Shown in pieces: positions 1-9,230 of a stretch of DNA of 25,979 nucleotides. Numbering within the stretch: position 1 is the first letter of the stretch; the number at the start of each line of letters is the position of its first letter. The notes beneath the pieces are model-generated. The model had not been told where the DNA came from. It was given only the letters and a program-made list of their open reading frames with translations, and did no database searches. The translations under genes were made by a program, and so were the position numbers. Origin of the DNA: Zygophlyctis sp. KS116 (lineage: Eukaryota; Chytridiomycota); the NCBI GenBank assembly GCA_054661495.1, contig BAAFSQ010000137.1, positions 1 through 25,979 on the forward strand, read 5' to 3'.

Positions 1-37
1 GAAAATTGAAAAAGAAAATTTATCGTGAGAGTTGAAC

Positions 38-745
38 TTACGTCATGAGAAATTTTTTCGGTCCATTAGGCAAACATGGTACTTTTAGTATGAACATTTC
101 AGTAGTTGGGAAAATGGGGAATACGCCTGGATTTAATCCTGGATATTGAATATCTTTAATAAGTGGATTAATGAATTCATTATCTGGTTTAAAGATTAAA
201 ATCGGAGGTTTGTGGTAGACAATAAGGCCATTTTGTTTAATTACTGTTTTGGGAAAATTAGGTTCATATTCTACAACACCAATCAACAAACCAGAGCATC
301 CATTTGTAAGTCCATATTTTGATAAAACAGGAAGATTTTGAACTTAGACGATTCTGCTATTTTTAGCACATTGAACTGTTCTGTAAAGGGTTTCTGCAAC
401 AGTTGATTTAGTTACAAGTGCATTCCACAAGTTTGAGTTTTTTTTCGAAATTCTAATTCTGTTTAAAGTATCTTCTGCACATATAATATAATGATATTTA
501 TGAATAGAGTGACCCAATGCTTTTAAACAATTGACTTCATAACCAAGTTGCACCCGCGGGATGATAAAAAATGCATCTCTCCATTGTTCTTGTTTTATTG
601 TATCAGAATTCAGAATTTTTGGTTTGAGCCATTCGTAATCATTGTAAGACAGACTTTTATCAATATCATCAATGTCTAGGCCTAATGAATTATTGTCTGT
701 GCGTTCCACTTTAATGAATGATAAGTCTACAACTTTGGAATCTGC
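38..745 (-). pseudogene. Pif1-like DNA helicase fragment, probably Helitron-type
   Basis: Seen: one minus-strand frame reads from about 745 down to 40 with a single in-frame TAA at 344-346. Upstream of it lies a WRDAFFIIP block, which resembles the Pif1 'W..A..L.PTN..V' step. Just after it comes KYGLTNGCSG, a close match to the Pif1 signature '(K)YGLVNGS.G', then PGVFPIFPTT, matching the conserved 'GV.PI.P.T' strand. Family knowledge: Pif1 helicases are 5'-3' DNA helicases and form the C-terminal motor of Helitron transposases. The Walker A/B part is absent here and the frame stops at 38-40, near the window edge. Reading on past that stop gives VQL, as in the family 'R.Q(L/F)PL' motif, so decay is more likely than an exon end. 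Helitron origin is inferred from the DUF6570-like piece on the same strand at 4036-4485; a stray host Pif1 copy is the alternative. Confidence 0.72.
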
Positions 746-799
746 TTAAGTATCAGTTCTTCAGGAGCTCCGGCTTTTCAAAGCTCAGACGTCTGTCTC

Positions 800-3700
800 C
801 GGATTTATTCAGCCTAAATTATGTTTGAAACATACCTCCAGAGGTCGGAATTATCCTGTGGATAAATGTTTTGGCTGCCAGCCCCAGCTGCGTCCTGTGT
901 GCCCAGATTGTAAGGCAGCAAATAAGGAATACTATCACAAGCTTGGATCTTTTAAATGTATTCAGAAAAAAACTGTGAAAGTTTATTCGTGTATTTCTGA
1001 CCGGAGTAGTTGGTATTTAGACAGCGGATGTACCCAACATATGACTGGTGGTGATTGGCCTAGTACGCAATTCAAACCTAGCACTAGACCAGGTACTACT
1101 GCTAATGGTACAATCGCCTCTACTTGTATTGGATCAATTAGATAAGGACATATAGAGATTACAGATACTCTTTTTTGCCCACCTTCTGTACCAAATTTAT
1201 TGTTAGTGAGCAGACTAGCTCAAAAGGGTTTTGTAACAATTTTTAATAAATCTGGGTCAATAACTGTTCCTCAATCCTCTGATTTTCTTAACACTATTAA
1301 GCAATTCAGATCTAAATCTATAATATCATCTAGTCTTTCTGATGGTTTATATAAAGTCAGCCTATCAAATGCTAGTTCGTTTATTACTAAGTCATGGCAA
1401 GAAGCACATGAAATGTTTGGACATCGATATTTTGATGATCTTCCACGTATGGCAAAAATATTTAATTTTTCTCTCACTGGAGATAAGCCTGCTATTTGTG
1501 AATGCTGTGCGCAAGGCAAACTAACTCGTAACAATATTCCACGTTTTAGTCTCAATAATTTATCTGCAATGCCTGGTACTATAGTAGAAGGTGATTACCA
1601 AGGCCCATTTTCTCTTACATCATATGATCGGACTAATGGAAATGTTAAATTCATTGATGTTGGCTCAAAGTATATCTTTATGAAATGTCTTTATGGGAAG
1701 AATTCAATGGATATTGCAAAATTCTTTCACAAAATTTATCACCAATTGCACACTCAGCACAATATAGCTATCAAAGTTGTAAGAACTGATAATGGGACTG
1801 AATTCAAAGGTCTTTTGGATACTTTTCTAGTTGATAAAGGCATCCTACACCAAGTTGGAGACGATTACAAACATCATCAGCCTGGATGTGCTGAACGCTC
1901 GCATCGCAGTATTTTAGAACAGGCGCGTACCATTTTACTTGGATCTAAATTGCCAGATCAATTTGATTCAGCTGCTTTTGAGTACTCAGTATTCGTTTTA
2001 AATCGTATTCCTCGAGCTGGTCAAACCAAATCGCCCTTTGAAATTCTTTTTGGACAACAGCCTAAGTTAACTGAATTTATTCCTTTTGGATCGGTAGTCT
2101 ATGCTCATGACCCATTAGAACGACGTAAAAGCAAATTGAAACTTTCCGGTATTAGATGTCGATTTTTAGGTTATGCGGATGCTTCGTCTGGTAATGTTAT
2201 TCATAAAGGTCTCAAATTACTTCGTGAAGATAACTTTAAAATTTTATATTCTTCAGATTATAAGTTAGATTTAAATGCGGAACGTATTGAATTGAAACAT
2301 GCTATCACTAATCCTATGTCTCAGCCGTGGTTTGTGGAAATACACTCTAGCACAAATGCACCAGTATCTCCTGCAGTTAGATCGTCTGAAGAATCTAGTT
2401 CGTCTGTAGATTTCGTTGATTCTTTGGCTAGTTCTCCAGAATCTATGTTGCCAAATCATGTTCCTGATTCTGCTTGCGCCTCAGTTACGGATTCGATCAC
2501 CTCTCGTAATCGAAGACGTCAACCACTAGATTCTCAAACGCTAAGAGATATTCTTGATCAGCCTGCAATTCATGACCCTTCAGATGCCAGAAGTTTTTGG
2601 AGTGTTCCACCCTCAACAGTTCTTTAACCCCTGGTGTTACCGCTCTTACCAATTCTTTGGATTCAATTACTGCAACCTCATTATTAGCTGATTCTTTTGA
2701 TTTCGGTTCTTATTTAGCAAGTGCCACTCATGATTATATCCCCAATACCTATGGTCAAGCTATGCAATCGAATAAGCCTTCACTGTGGCAGGCTGCCATT
2801 GATAGAGAAATTCAATCGTTAAACAACAATGAAGTATTTACCCCATGCTCACTACCTCCCGGAAGAAAAGCAGTTGGATCACGATGGGTGTTTACCGAAA
2901 AAGTATTAGCTGATGGTTCTGTCATGGAAAAAGCTCGCTTTGTTGCACAGGGACATACTCAAATTGATGGCATTGATTGCGGGAATACATTTGCTCCGGT
3001 AGCCAAATTTGTGAGCTTTCGAGTCATGCTGACCACTGCTGCCTCGAAAGGCATGGAAATACATAAAATGGACGTCGACACCGCATTTATTTTAGCTCCA
3101 TTAGAGGAAGAAGTTTATTTGCGCCTTTCTGATGGATTCGGCGAGCTGTCGGGAACCATTTTTAAACTCAATCGTGCTCTGTATGGCCTAAAACAATCAC
3201 CACGTGCATGGTATGCCAAAGCTCACTCTATCTTATCTTCTCTTGGATTCATTGCAAATCGAAAAGATCAATGTTTATATACGGGAAAGCATATATTACT
3301 CTTTATGTCGATGGTCTTGCTTTAGCTATATCTGGAAAATCCAATATGCAAGCTCTGAAACAAGCTATTTCAAAACTTTTGCCTGTCAAAGATTTGGGAG
3401 AATTAAAGAATTATTTAGGATTACAATTTAGTTATAATTCCTCTCAGAAAATTATCAAAATTCATCAAGCTCGATATATTGATACTCTACTAACAAGAAC
3501 AAATATGTTAGAGTAAATTTCAGCGAACTGTGGCTCTTTCTTCTACAGAAGCTGAATACATGGCACTTTCTTCTACAGAAGCTGAATACATGGCACTTTC
3601 TACTGCCGCTCTAGAAGCCTTATGGCTTCAAACACGATTTTGGTTTAATCCACAAGGGACCCATTCCTATTCTAGAAGATAATCAAGGGGCTATCAAATT

Positions 3701-4025
3701 GACTCTAGGGACTAAAGACCACTCAAGAACTAAACATATTGACTTTCGGTATCACTTTATTCAAGATCACATTTATAATGGAAATATTCATGTTTCTCAT
3801 GTTTCTACACACCAGAATGTGGCTGATATCATGACTAAAGCTTTGCCACCTTGTGTATTTAATCGTCATTCTACACATCTTGTCTCCTCTTTAGACACTT
3901 GCTTTGATTCGTATCTTCTCAGTTTCACAATTTTATGTACTTGCGAAACTGCGGGGGTGTATTAAAGTGAAAAACGCGCTACGCGTCCTAGGCAATATAT
4001 ATCTTTCTTATATTCCTAGTGCTTC
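800..4025 (+). mobile_element. Ty1/copia retrotransposon fossil (copia 1)
   Basis: A copia-type Pol in the order expected of the family: a Cys-rich stretch (about 860-960), an aspartic protease block with WYLDSG (about 1010-1140), a GAG-pre-integrase block with CECCAQGK (about 1400-1560), the integrase core (about 1590-2000, with VVRTDNGTEF), reverse transcriptase (about 2740-3500, with RALYGLKQSPRAW) and the RNase H end (about 3520-3900). The 3' end has a G-rich tract at 3953-3957 and then an LTR-like start. It is broken, with roughly half a dozen breaks, and no 5' LTR was found. It sits in opposite orientation between two pieces of a Helitron/Pif1-type gene. It is the same family as the fossil at 20889-22350. 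Age cannot be dated without an LTR pair; the decay suggests an old copy. Confidence 0.9.
3958..4025 (+). repeat. Truncated 3' LTR start of copia 1
   Basis: Directly after the polypurine-like GGGGG at 3953-3957 the sequence reads TGTATTAAAGTG, as expected for an LTR beginning with TG. Inside is a near-perfect inverted repeat: CTAGGCAATATA at 3988-3999 against TATATTCCTAG at 4009-4019. The LTR is cut short, because minus-strand helicase-type coding sequence begins by about 4036. Assignment rests on position and the TG start, since no partner LTR is in the window. Confidence 0.5.
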
Positions 4026-4035
4026 ACTGAGCTCC

Positions 4036-4485
4036 TTATTTTAACTGATATCCATTCAATTCATCTTCATTAATTTCAAAGGTTCTATATCCAGGATGTT
4101 GGCGTTTGAGAAAATATAACCATGCAGCAATATTGTTTCTTTTAATTTTAAATAAATGCTTGGAAGCATTCATTATTTCAAATTTAGTGAGGTATTTAGT
4201 ATACAAAAAAACCACATGAATCCTTTTTGACAATTCTTTAGAGGCTATAGGTGATGAGATTGTTAAAATGGAGTCTGGATTTTGGCTTTTTGCGATCAAG
4301 TGACCTTTGAACCCTTTTTCTGACGGCAATTTACCAGGATTTAATTTTATGATTCAAGGACTAAAATTAACTCTTGAAATAATTTTTTCCTGTATCCAAT
4401 TGAGTTTTGGCAGATGATCTGCTAGTTCTGACCCGGTATAAAATCCATTAGCGAGTGCGAACGGTGGTAGTGACTGGTCTTTTAA
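4036..4485 (-). pseudogene. DUF6570-like N-terminal piece of a Helitron/Pif1-type protein
   Basis: The minus frame gives LPPFALANGFYTGSEL, then IISRVNF, IIKLNPGKL, GFKGHLIAKSQNPDSI and finally AAWLYFLKRQHPGY. This order matches the DUF6570 region found ahead of the Rep/helicase parts of many Helitron-like proteins ('LANGLW.G..P.EL..L...E..LI.RVR', 'KGHV..FPQ', 'AL.WL...N..Y.dI'). One in-frame TGA interrupts it (complement of 4354-4356), and the frame ends at 4036. Rep and most of the helicase are missing between this piece and the Pif1 piece at 38-745, where copia 1 lies. The upstream edge meets a dispersed repeat at 4487. The domain name is from memory of the family; the helicase link is inferred from strand and order. 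Confidence 0.65.
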
Positions 4486-4486
4486 A

Positions 4487-4855
4487 AAATGTCCCTGACT
4501 TTAAGTAAAATTTACTATCAGGCATTCAACTTATGAATAAAGGTTACACTCAAATTATTAAGGATGGATCTTTAAAAATAATTGATAAAAATATGTTGCG
4601 GGGGGGAATATTCAATCCTTCTTATGGTTTAATTGAAATAAACAAAGATGAGAAACTCAGCCTATCTGTTTCGCAATACCTATCACTAGATATCTGGCAT
4701 AAACGAATGGCTTGGAAAGGCGCTTTACCTCCTTATCGAGAACGATATTTAGAAGAATCTGACATTTCTTCGCATTCTTTTGATCCTTGGAGTCGAATGG
4801 AGAGCAGCTCAGTCAATTTATAGTCATAAAAGAAATATATTTTGAAGCATTAATC
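4487..4855 (+). repeat. Dispersed repeat R1, copy 1 (copia scrap plus unknown tail)
   Basis: 369 bp nearly identical to 11971-12338, differing by a 1-bp indel near the start and a handful of substitutions. The left part, to about 4712, is copia-type: GYTQIIKDGSLKIIDK and SLDIWHKRM, as between protease and integrase. From 4712 on (starting TTGGAAAGGCGC) the sequence is not copia-like and reads GALPPYRERYLEE. The first 24 nt of this tail also occur inverted at 11330-11353. The repeat therefore copies a pre-existing chimera and ends sharply at 4855. Confidence 0.85.
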
Positions 4856-5020
4856 GTCCACTCCTTGAGTTTCAACAAATTTATAGTCAGGGTCTCTTTC
4901 CTTTTCCTTTGAGCTCGATTCTACTGGAACTTCTGGAGTACGCTGAGGTGTGTGAAGAGTGTCATGCTGGGGCAAGTCTTTCTTCTTTCTTGTGCGAGGT
5001 GGGTTTTTGTTGAAATATAA
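4850..5020 (-). CDS. Short charged open frame, no Met
   Basis: A minus-strand frame of 56 codons, bounded by stops, with no ATG. It is rich in Lys, Arg, Glu and Pro (PPRTRKKKDLP, VESSSKEKERDPDY). It begins at the right edge of repeat R1 and overlaps a plus-strand ORF at 4959-5177; at most one of the two is real. It resembles the low-complexity linker or tail of a larger protein. It is not recognised and could be the last exon of a lost gene or chance. Confidence 0.2.
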   Translation of the reverse strand, partial: LYFNKNPPRTRKKKDLPQHDTLHTPQRTPEVPVESSSKEKERDPDYKFVETQGVDD

Positions 5021-5177
5021 TCAAAAGTTATTTGCAACAAAATTTGCGCGGAAAGCGAAATTCTCCGAGCTCAAAGACTGGCTACCAAATCAGTGGTATT
5101 TTGGATCTTGGTCAAAGTTGTCCGATCATTTTAAAGATCACAAAAAGCTGGAAAACATACTAAAAACTCAGAAGTAG
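4959..5177 (+). CDS. Unrecognised 72-aa ORF
   Basis: A plus ORF with ATG at 4959. The N-terminal 20 residues are aromatic and low in complexity. The rest is a basic helical-looking stretch (KFARKAKFSEL, WYFGSWSKLSDHF, ending HKKLENILKTQK). No family was recognised. It overlaps a minus-strand open frame. Neighbours are repeat R1 on the left and repeat R2 on the right, so it may be a fragment of an element or of a captured gene. Confidence 0.2.
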   Translation: MSCWGKSFFFLVRGGFLLKYNQKLFATKFARKAKFSELKDWLPNQWYFGSWSKLSDHFKDHKKLENILKTQK

Positions 5178-5269
5178 ATTATGAGAATTGAATGCGCTAG
5201 AGCAGGTTAAACAAGGAAATTTCAACATGATTTCAAATGGAATTATCTTCTAAACGCGTGATGCGATTT

Positions 5270-5551
5270 AAATCGACGATTTACAAAAATGTATTTTTAC
5301 TATCCCATCTAACTTTGAATATCTAAAGGAAGAATACAAACTTGTATATGCTCAACTTTACAAAAAAATTCTTTTCACCGCTTGCTTTTGACATCAACAT
5401 ATATGAATTTATTATGATGACAAAAGCGAAAATATCATTGAAAAAAATGAATTCTCTGAGACCTTGGTATTTGATCAGAAAGTAGAATTTCTTATATCAA
5501 TGAAATATTCATCAAAACAAGTGGATATAATTCTCGATGGAACCGAAAACA
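5270..5551 (+). repeat. Dispersed repeat R2, copy 1
   Basis: 282 bp matching 10148-10429 with no indel found and at least one substitution near the start. In the second copy the sequence lies inside longer open frames, while here the flanks are unrelated, so 10148-10429 looks like the donor context. Here R2 is to the right of R1; in the second locus it is to the left of R1. The order of the pair is thus swapped. Confidence 0.85.
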
Positions 5552-5716
5552 GATATTTCAGTATGCTCATCTACTCAAATCGTTGTTTAAAACATAGTTT
5601 TAATATTGGAAATCGGATAAGAACTAAAGGAGATAGAGCTAAGCCCAAACCTAGTCATTCAAAGGCCTACAGGGTGCCGCAAGCTGCCGCATGTCTCAGA
5701 TCTCACCCTTTTGGAC

Positions 5717-5724
5717 TATAAAAG
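5717..5724 (+). promoter_or_regulatory. TATA box-like site before a copia Gag
   Basis: TATAAAAG lies about 50 nt upstream of the ATG at 5773, a normal spacing for an RNA polymerase II TATA element with a short leader. It would be the promoter of the copia piece that starts at 5773, and hence inside its 5' LTR, whose edges I could not define. It is inferred from motif and position only. Confidence 0.4.
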
Positions 5725-5772
5725 AGCTCAAGTGGACGTTTTATATCTTTAAGAAAAATAAATCAACTTGCA

Positions 5773-6165
5773 ATGAATGAAAATCTTAAATCGATTGAAC
5801 CCACTGGACTTCCTACTTCAATAGGTTATGGGCCCAATACAGGGTTATTTAAAGTGACTCAATTCAATGGAAATGCTGCTGCTTATGATGCTTGGAAAAC
5901 AAGAATGGAAATTCAAATTAAAGTTCTTGGATTAACTATGCTGACTGACAACAGCCTATTGATTGACGACATCAAAGACTTTAATGTTTTGGATGAAAAG
6001 TTTTATGACTTGATGGTCTGTTCAGTTTCGGATTTAAATCCCCTTATAGACCACATGAAAACAACTTTCCTCTCCTGTGATCAAAACTTTTACTCACTGA
6101 CTGCAGAAAAAGTCAATTGTGGTTCAAATGGAAGAGTTACTGCAAGACAGAGAAATTCAAGTTGA
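5773..6165 (+). mobile_element. Ty1/copia Gag fossil (copia 3)
   Basis: The open frame starts MNENLKSIEPTGLP and contains FKVTQFNGNAAAYDAWKTRM. This matches copia Gag (UBN2-type) proteins, which begin with a short polar leader and then 'F.G.NY..W...M...L'. Only the N-terminal part of Gag is present. From about 6170 the sequence changes to a LINE tail. The fossil is broken, with few breaks, and is missing everything after Gag. Its relation to the other copia fossils here is unclear. Confidence 0.6.
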
Positions 6166-6169
6166 AGTA

Positions 6170-6598
6170 TATGACATGGATTAACACGAAAGAAATGCAG
6201 ATTATCCAACAATGCCAGGCAAACTTCATCACTACATTTTCGAAAGATGTAGAAACAAATCCGGAACAGATCAATTGCTCTCTAATCCCTTTGAAATATC
6301 TCATAAGGCTCTGCAATGGCGTTGCAATCTCCTATTTCACTACCGATATTGTCCCAGATGCTTTAAAAGTTTCAATAGAGGGCATCTTAACCGTTGTGTG
6401 CTATATGATGTGTTGGCAATGTAATTTCAGGGGGACTCGAAGACAGAACTATTTCAGAAAGATATCAAGTCAATTACTAATATGAAAAATATGGATGGAT
6501 CTAATTACACTCTTCTAGACTTCTACCTTAATAATCATGAATATCAAAAATTTATTCAAATCAATGAAAGCTTAGACAAAAAATTACTAAGGGATTAA
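6170..6598 (+). mobile_element. LINE 3' end with C-terminal zinc knuckle
   Basis: One plus frame runs to TAA at 6596-6598, with an in-frame TAA at 6422-6424. It has KALQWRCNL followed by YCPRCFKSFNRGHLNRC (Cys codon at 6350-6352), a C-x2-C-x9-H-x3-C knuckle. The tail is LLDFYLNNHEYQKF. Many fungal LINE ORF2 proteins end with this order: an 'R.R.G..P' helix, a CCHC knuckle and a short helical tail. The stretch after the stop is A-rich, as in a LINE 3' UTR, and a telomere-like motif follows at 6699. It is a 5'-truncated copy with at least one stop. Assignment rests on motif order only. Confidence 0.45.
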
Positions 6599-6698
6599 AG
6601 CCAAAAAAAATATTTTCTTTCTCTCAAAGAGAGTTTTCAGATAAAGATCCGGAATAAATCCGGTTAAATTAGAAAAAATAATAATAAATCTCTTATCT

Positions 6699-6710
6699 CC
6701 TAACCCTAAC
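6699..6710 (+). repeat. Telomere-like motif (CCCTAA) after a LINE tail
   Basis: CCTAACCCTAAC, two exact units. It opens a local cluster: 6744-6753, 6809-6816, 6862-6871, 6931-6938, 7481-7493 and 7500-7510. The orientation changes from CCCTAA to TTAGGG within the cluster, so this is not one eroded array. Confidence 0.7.
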
Positions 6711-6778
6711 TAGTCTTAGTTCCAAAGTAGATTTTCTTTTAAGCTAACCCTAAAGCCAAGTAATTGTCATGAGCATTC

Positions 6779-6808
6779 TAATTTTCCTGACACCGACCCG
6801 GAACTCAT
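6779..6808 (+). repeat. 30-bp inverted repeat, left arm (X)
   Basis: The 30 bp, with core CCTGACACCGACCCGGAACT, are the reverse complement of 9519-9548 with one mismatch. The GC-rich arm stands out from AT-rich surroundings. Inside the left arm comes a telomere-like GGGTTAGG and then repeat R3. Confidence 0.85.
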
Positions 6809-6832
6809 GGGTTAGGAAACTTAATCCGAGAT

Positions 6833-7002
6833 GTTTAATCTAATCACTTACATAAACCATTTAACCCTAACGTGTACCAGCCTGTAAGTTGGTACTTATA
6901 CTTTGATATATATTATCTCACTCTATACTAAGGGTTAGTATCTCTACCTATTGTTTAACATGTTGGTACCAACTCGCCCAGGCCCAGATCCGCTTATATA
7001 AT
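6833..7002 (+). repeat. Dispersed repeat R3, copy A
   Basis: It runs from GAGATGTTTAATCTAA to CCGCTTATATAAT and is shared in the same orientation with 9551-9671. Copy A is about 50 bp longer in the middle, where a CTAACCCTAA-type motif lies. It holds the perfect palindrome GTTGGTACCAAC at 6962-6973 and ends with a TATA-like TTATATAAT. The 30-bp arm X precedes it here in one orientation and precedes copy B in the other. It may be a promoter or LTR-like region, but the family was not recognised. Confidence 0.75.
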
Positions 7003-7156
7003 TTAAAATAGTCATCAAATTTGTTGTCCGAATCTTCTTACAGATTAGGAGAGGAAATGGTGTGAAACGGTCCCCTTCCTACACCATTATCTTCCAATTC
7101 AAAAAAGTAGCTACTAGTGATAAGTTTTCTAAATTGATAAAAATGTATTTTAGGAT

Positions 7157-7244
7157 GAATTTGAAAGGTTTGAGAAAAGTATTTGAAAGGCGTGAGAAAA
7201 GTATTTGAAAGGTGTGAGAAAAGTATTTGAAAGGTGTGCGGAAA
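7157..7244 (+). repeat. 22-bp minisatellite, four units
   Basis: Four tandem 22-bp units, GTATTTGAAAGGTGTGAGAA plus AA in the consensus, at 7157-7178, 7179-7200, 7201-7222 and 7223-7244. The inner units differ at one position and the outer ones at more. A 22-bp unit is out of frame, so it is not a protein repeat; the long opposite-strand ORFs here come from the repeat. Confidence 0.9.
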
Positions 7245-7480
7245 GCAGCGGTGATGCAAAAGTGCAAAAAGAACCAGCATGCGGTTTGTGTCCTAGAGGA
7301 AACGAACCCATAGAATACAGGAACGTAAATTTCAGACTGTTGATCGAAAATCATCAATAGATGAAGCTGAGCAAAGTTTTTTGACAAAATCTGAAAGTAC
7401 CTGTAATTCGTAAACATATAGAACTTATTACCATCGATGTAGACAATTGAATGTCTCTGCGTAGAAATGGGTATAATTGC
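7245..7480 (+). other. No recognisable gene
   Basis: A short open stretch with two CxxC-like Cys pairs (CGLCPRGNEP) follows the minisatellite but carries stops soon after. No family was recognised and nothing else stands out before the telomere-like hairpin at 7481. Confidence 0.4.
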
Positions 7481-7510
7481 TTAGGGTTAGGGTAAAAAAC
7501 CTAACCCTAA
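7481..7510 (+). repeat. Head-to-head telomere-like inverted repeat
   Basis: TTAGGGTTAGG at 7481-7491 and CCTAACCCTAA at 7500-7510 are perfect 11-bp arms around an 8-nt A-rich loop. Running from (TTAGGG)n into (CCCTAA)n on the plus strand is the arrangement expected from an end-to-end telomere join; a hairpin insertion is the alternative. Confidence 0.85.
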
Positions 7511-7608
7511 AAGATAATTTGAATAAGTTGAACAAGGAAATCGAAGAATATAAGTCCACTTAACTGGTATTCTTGTTTAGCTTACAATAACAGCATTACG
7601 CCAAGAAT

Positions 7609-7967
7609 TTGAATGATTTGATAGTTGCAAAGAATATGGAGGAAATTCAGGCAATTCAAGCAGTAGCTAAAAAAATTGAAAAAATCACTGTCAAGAGGAT
7701 CCGTTCTTTCAAAATGATAATTCTTTTTACCGACGTCTGGAGGCATTTTATCAAGAAACTGCTTTTATTCTTACAAGGGCCGATTCAAAAGAGGTGGTAG
7801 GCTCACAAGATGAACAAGGATTAACCATTCTAGAGTCACATTTGACGATATCCAACAAAAGTAAGTTGTCCGAAAATAAAAATGATCCAGGTTGTCAATC
7901 TGATGCTTCCTCTTTATTCGACATACTGGACCATGGGCAGATGCATGTGTTGAATGGTTTAAAGTAA
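7609..7967 (+). pseudogene. Unrecognised, frame-shifted coding remnant
   Basis: Two overlapping frames look coding. The first, from ATG 7609, gives a helical Glu/Lys/Ala-rich stretch (NMEEIQAIQAVAKKIEKI). The second is open for 95 codons, 7680-7967, with no early ATG (FYRRLEAFYQETAFILTRAD, then a Ser/Asp-rich tail). The change from one to the other near 7690 looks like a frameshift in a single gene, or an exon joint. No domain was recognised; a coiled-coil protein such as a retroelement Gag or a host gene piece would fit. Confidence that it was once coding is moderate. Confidence 0.35.
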
Positions 7968-8207
7968 TTCTCTAGTGCAAAAACTTGTTTTCACCAGTAA
8001 AGAGAAAATTGTTTTTCTGCTTAAAATTATGTTGCAAGTTCATTGTCATAAATCAATTTTATTAAAAAGGGTTAGGTGAAATACATCTGATAATGTATTC
8101 AAAATTATAGATGAATTTCTATCTACAAAAATATCAGTTTGAGAGATTTGTTTGGTTGATCTTGTTACCAACAATTACTTGCGCGATAACCTTTTATGAT
8201 GTTAATT
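7968..8207 (+). other. No recognisable gene
   Basis: AT-rich non-coding stretch. It holds one 8-nt telomere-like GGGTTAGG at 8069-8076 and no open frame of note. Confidence 0.5.
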
Positions 8208-8417
8208 AAAGAGACGGGCAGTTCTCTTGACAAAAACGAATCTCAGCCCGAGCTTGCACAATGATACAAATGGTCGAGCACCTTCGAAATGATAAAAAAA
8301 TATTATCAAATAATTGATCCAGTTCAGGAATTGTTTGCACATGATATGCCTGCGGATAGAGTTGCAGATGATGCGCCAATGGACCATTATAGCAGAGTTA
8401 AAATGTATCATTTTTAA
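8208..8417 (+). mobile_element. hAT transposase relic
   Basis: Read over two frames that differ by one base, the strand gives LLTKTNLSPSLHNDT and then WSSTFEMIKKYYQIIDPVQE, ending at TAA 8415-8417. This matches the hAT block '(L)..N.TRWSSTFEML.RY..', also present in the longer hAT copy near 22800 (NVTRWSSTDMMVKRYF). The frameshift lies just before the TGG at 8271. About 70 residues remain, with no catalytic Asp block and no dimerisation domain. It was not linked to any terminus. Confidence 0.55.
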
Positions 8418-8956
8418 TTGAGCCAGTTTACTACCAAAATAAATATATTTGAGTTTTCTATTTTCAATACAGAATTGTTTGTTATAAAATTTGGTTGTAT
8501 CAAGCGTTTAATCATTGAAGGTAGATACTATGAGATTGAGCAAAACGATCTTTCTTATCCACTTCAAAAGATGCTAAAAAACTAATGCATTTCACTTTTA
8601 ATAATTTTATTTTGAGTCCAGCTCTGACACTGCAGATCTCCACTGAGTTATTCTCCTTCACGTGGTAAAGAAACACCCATGAATCATTCTCCTTTACAAG
8701 GTAAAGAATAAGTAAAAAATCTCTGATTCGTATTTATTTCTTACCGGAGAATCTTATATGACTATCCATCCTATTAAACAGTTCAATTTGTCCAATAATT
8801 TACATTCTGATGATTGATATACGTATTGATTTAATCTATGAAGCAGATACTTACCAATTAGATCAATAAAATTGAAAAGTATTTGAATTATTCAGAAATA
8901 AAACATTATCAATTTGGTATCTGCAGTTTTTGATGTTTTTGAGTTCTTGGTTCGAT
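8418..8956 (+). other. Non-coding stretch with a short degenerate repeat
   Basis: No gene was recognised. Two related 24-bp pieces, ATTCTCCTTCACGTGGTAAA and CATTCTCCTTTACAAGGTAA, lie at about 8650 and 8683, with an inverted echo TTACCGGAGAAT near 8742. They may be the subterminal repeats of a DNA element. Confidence 0.4.
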
Positions 8957-9062
8957 CTAGAATGAGCCCAGCTCATCCTTCTAAAAATTCTGGATTCATG
9001 AAGAATCCACTGGGAACCTTTTTTTTCATTGTGCCAAGGGTAAGCTGGGCCAGGTTTAAGCT
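8957..9062 (+). repeat. Imperfect palindromic segment
   Basis: GCCCAGCT near 8966 pairs with AGCTGGGC near 9051, and between them GGATTC-ATGAA-GAATCC forms a small hairpin. A further related piece, GGGAACCTGG near 9162, follows. The 73-codon ORF across it is biased by this structure. It is probably the remains of a foldback or MITE-like element. Confidence 0.4.
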
Positions 9063-9230
9063 AGGTCGATTATGGTGTATGGCAGCTTCATATTATAACT
9101 TTTCGGTTTTTGGATCTGCCAAGGGACTGGAATAGTCCGAACACAAAAAATTGTAACTCAAGGGAACCTGGAAGTCAAAAAATGTTTAGACCAGCTCGTC
9201 CAAACCCAGAAGTCGATCGGGATCTCCGAT

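Noticed and set aside
36-41. GTAAGT on the minus strand at the end of the Pif1 frame, a possible intron donor
   Set aside because: Reading through the stop gives VQL, matching the conserved '(R).QLPL' step of Pif1 helicases, so a decayed codon is likelier. No AG end is visible before the window edge.
1271-2459. Minus-strand ORFs opposite the copia 1 integrase
   Set aside because: Shadows of the plus-strand copia coding sequence.
7038-7417. Two long minus-strand ORFs rich in Phe, Leu, Ser and His
   Set aside because: They are driven by the 22-bp minisatellite at 7157-7244, whose unit is not a multiple of three; the two ORFs are the same repeat in two frames.
8914-9135. A 73-codon plus ORF
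   Set aside because: It spans an imperfect palindrome and has no recognisable motif; probably chance.
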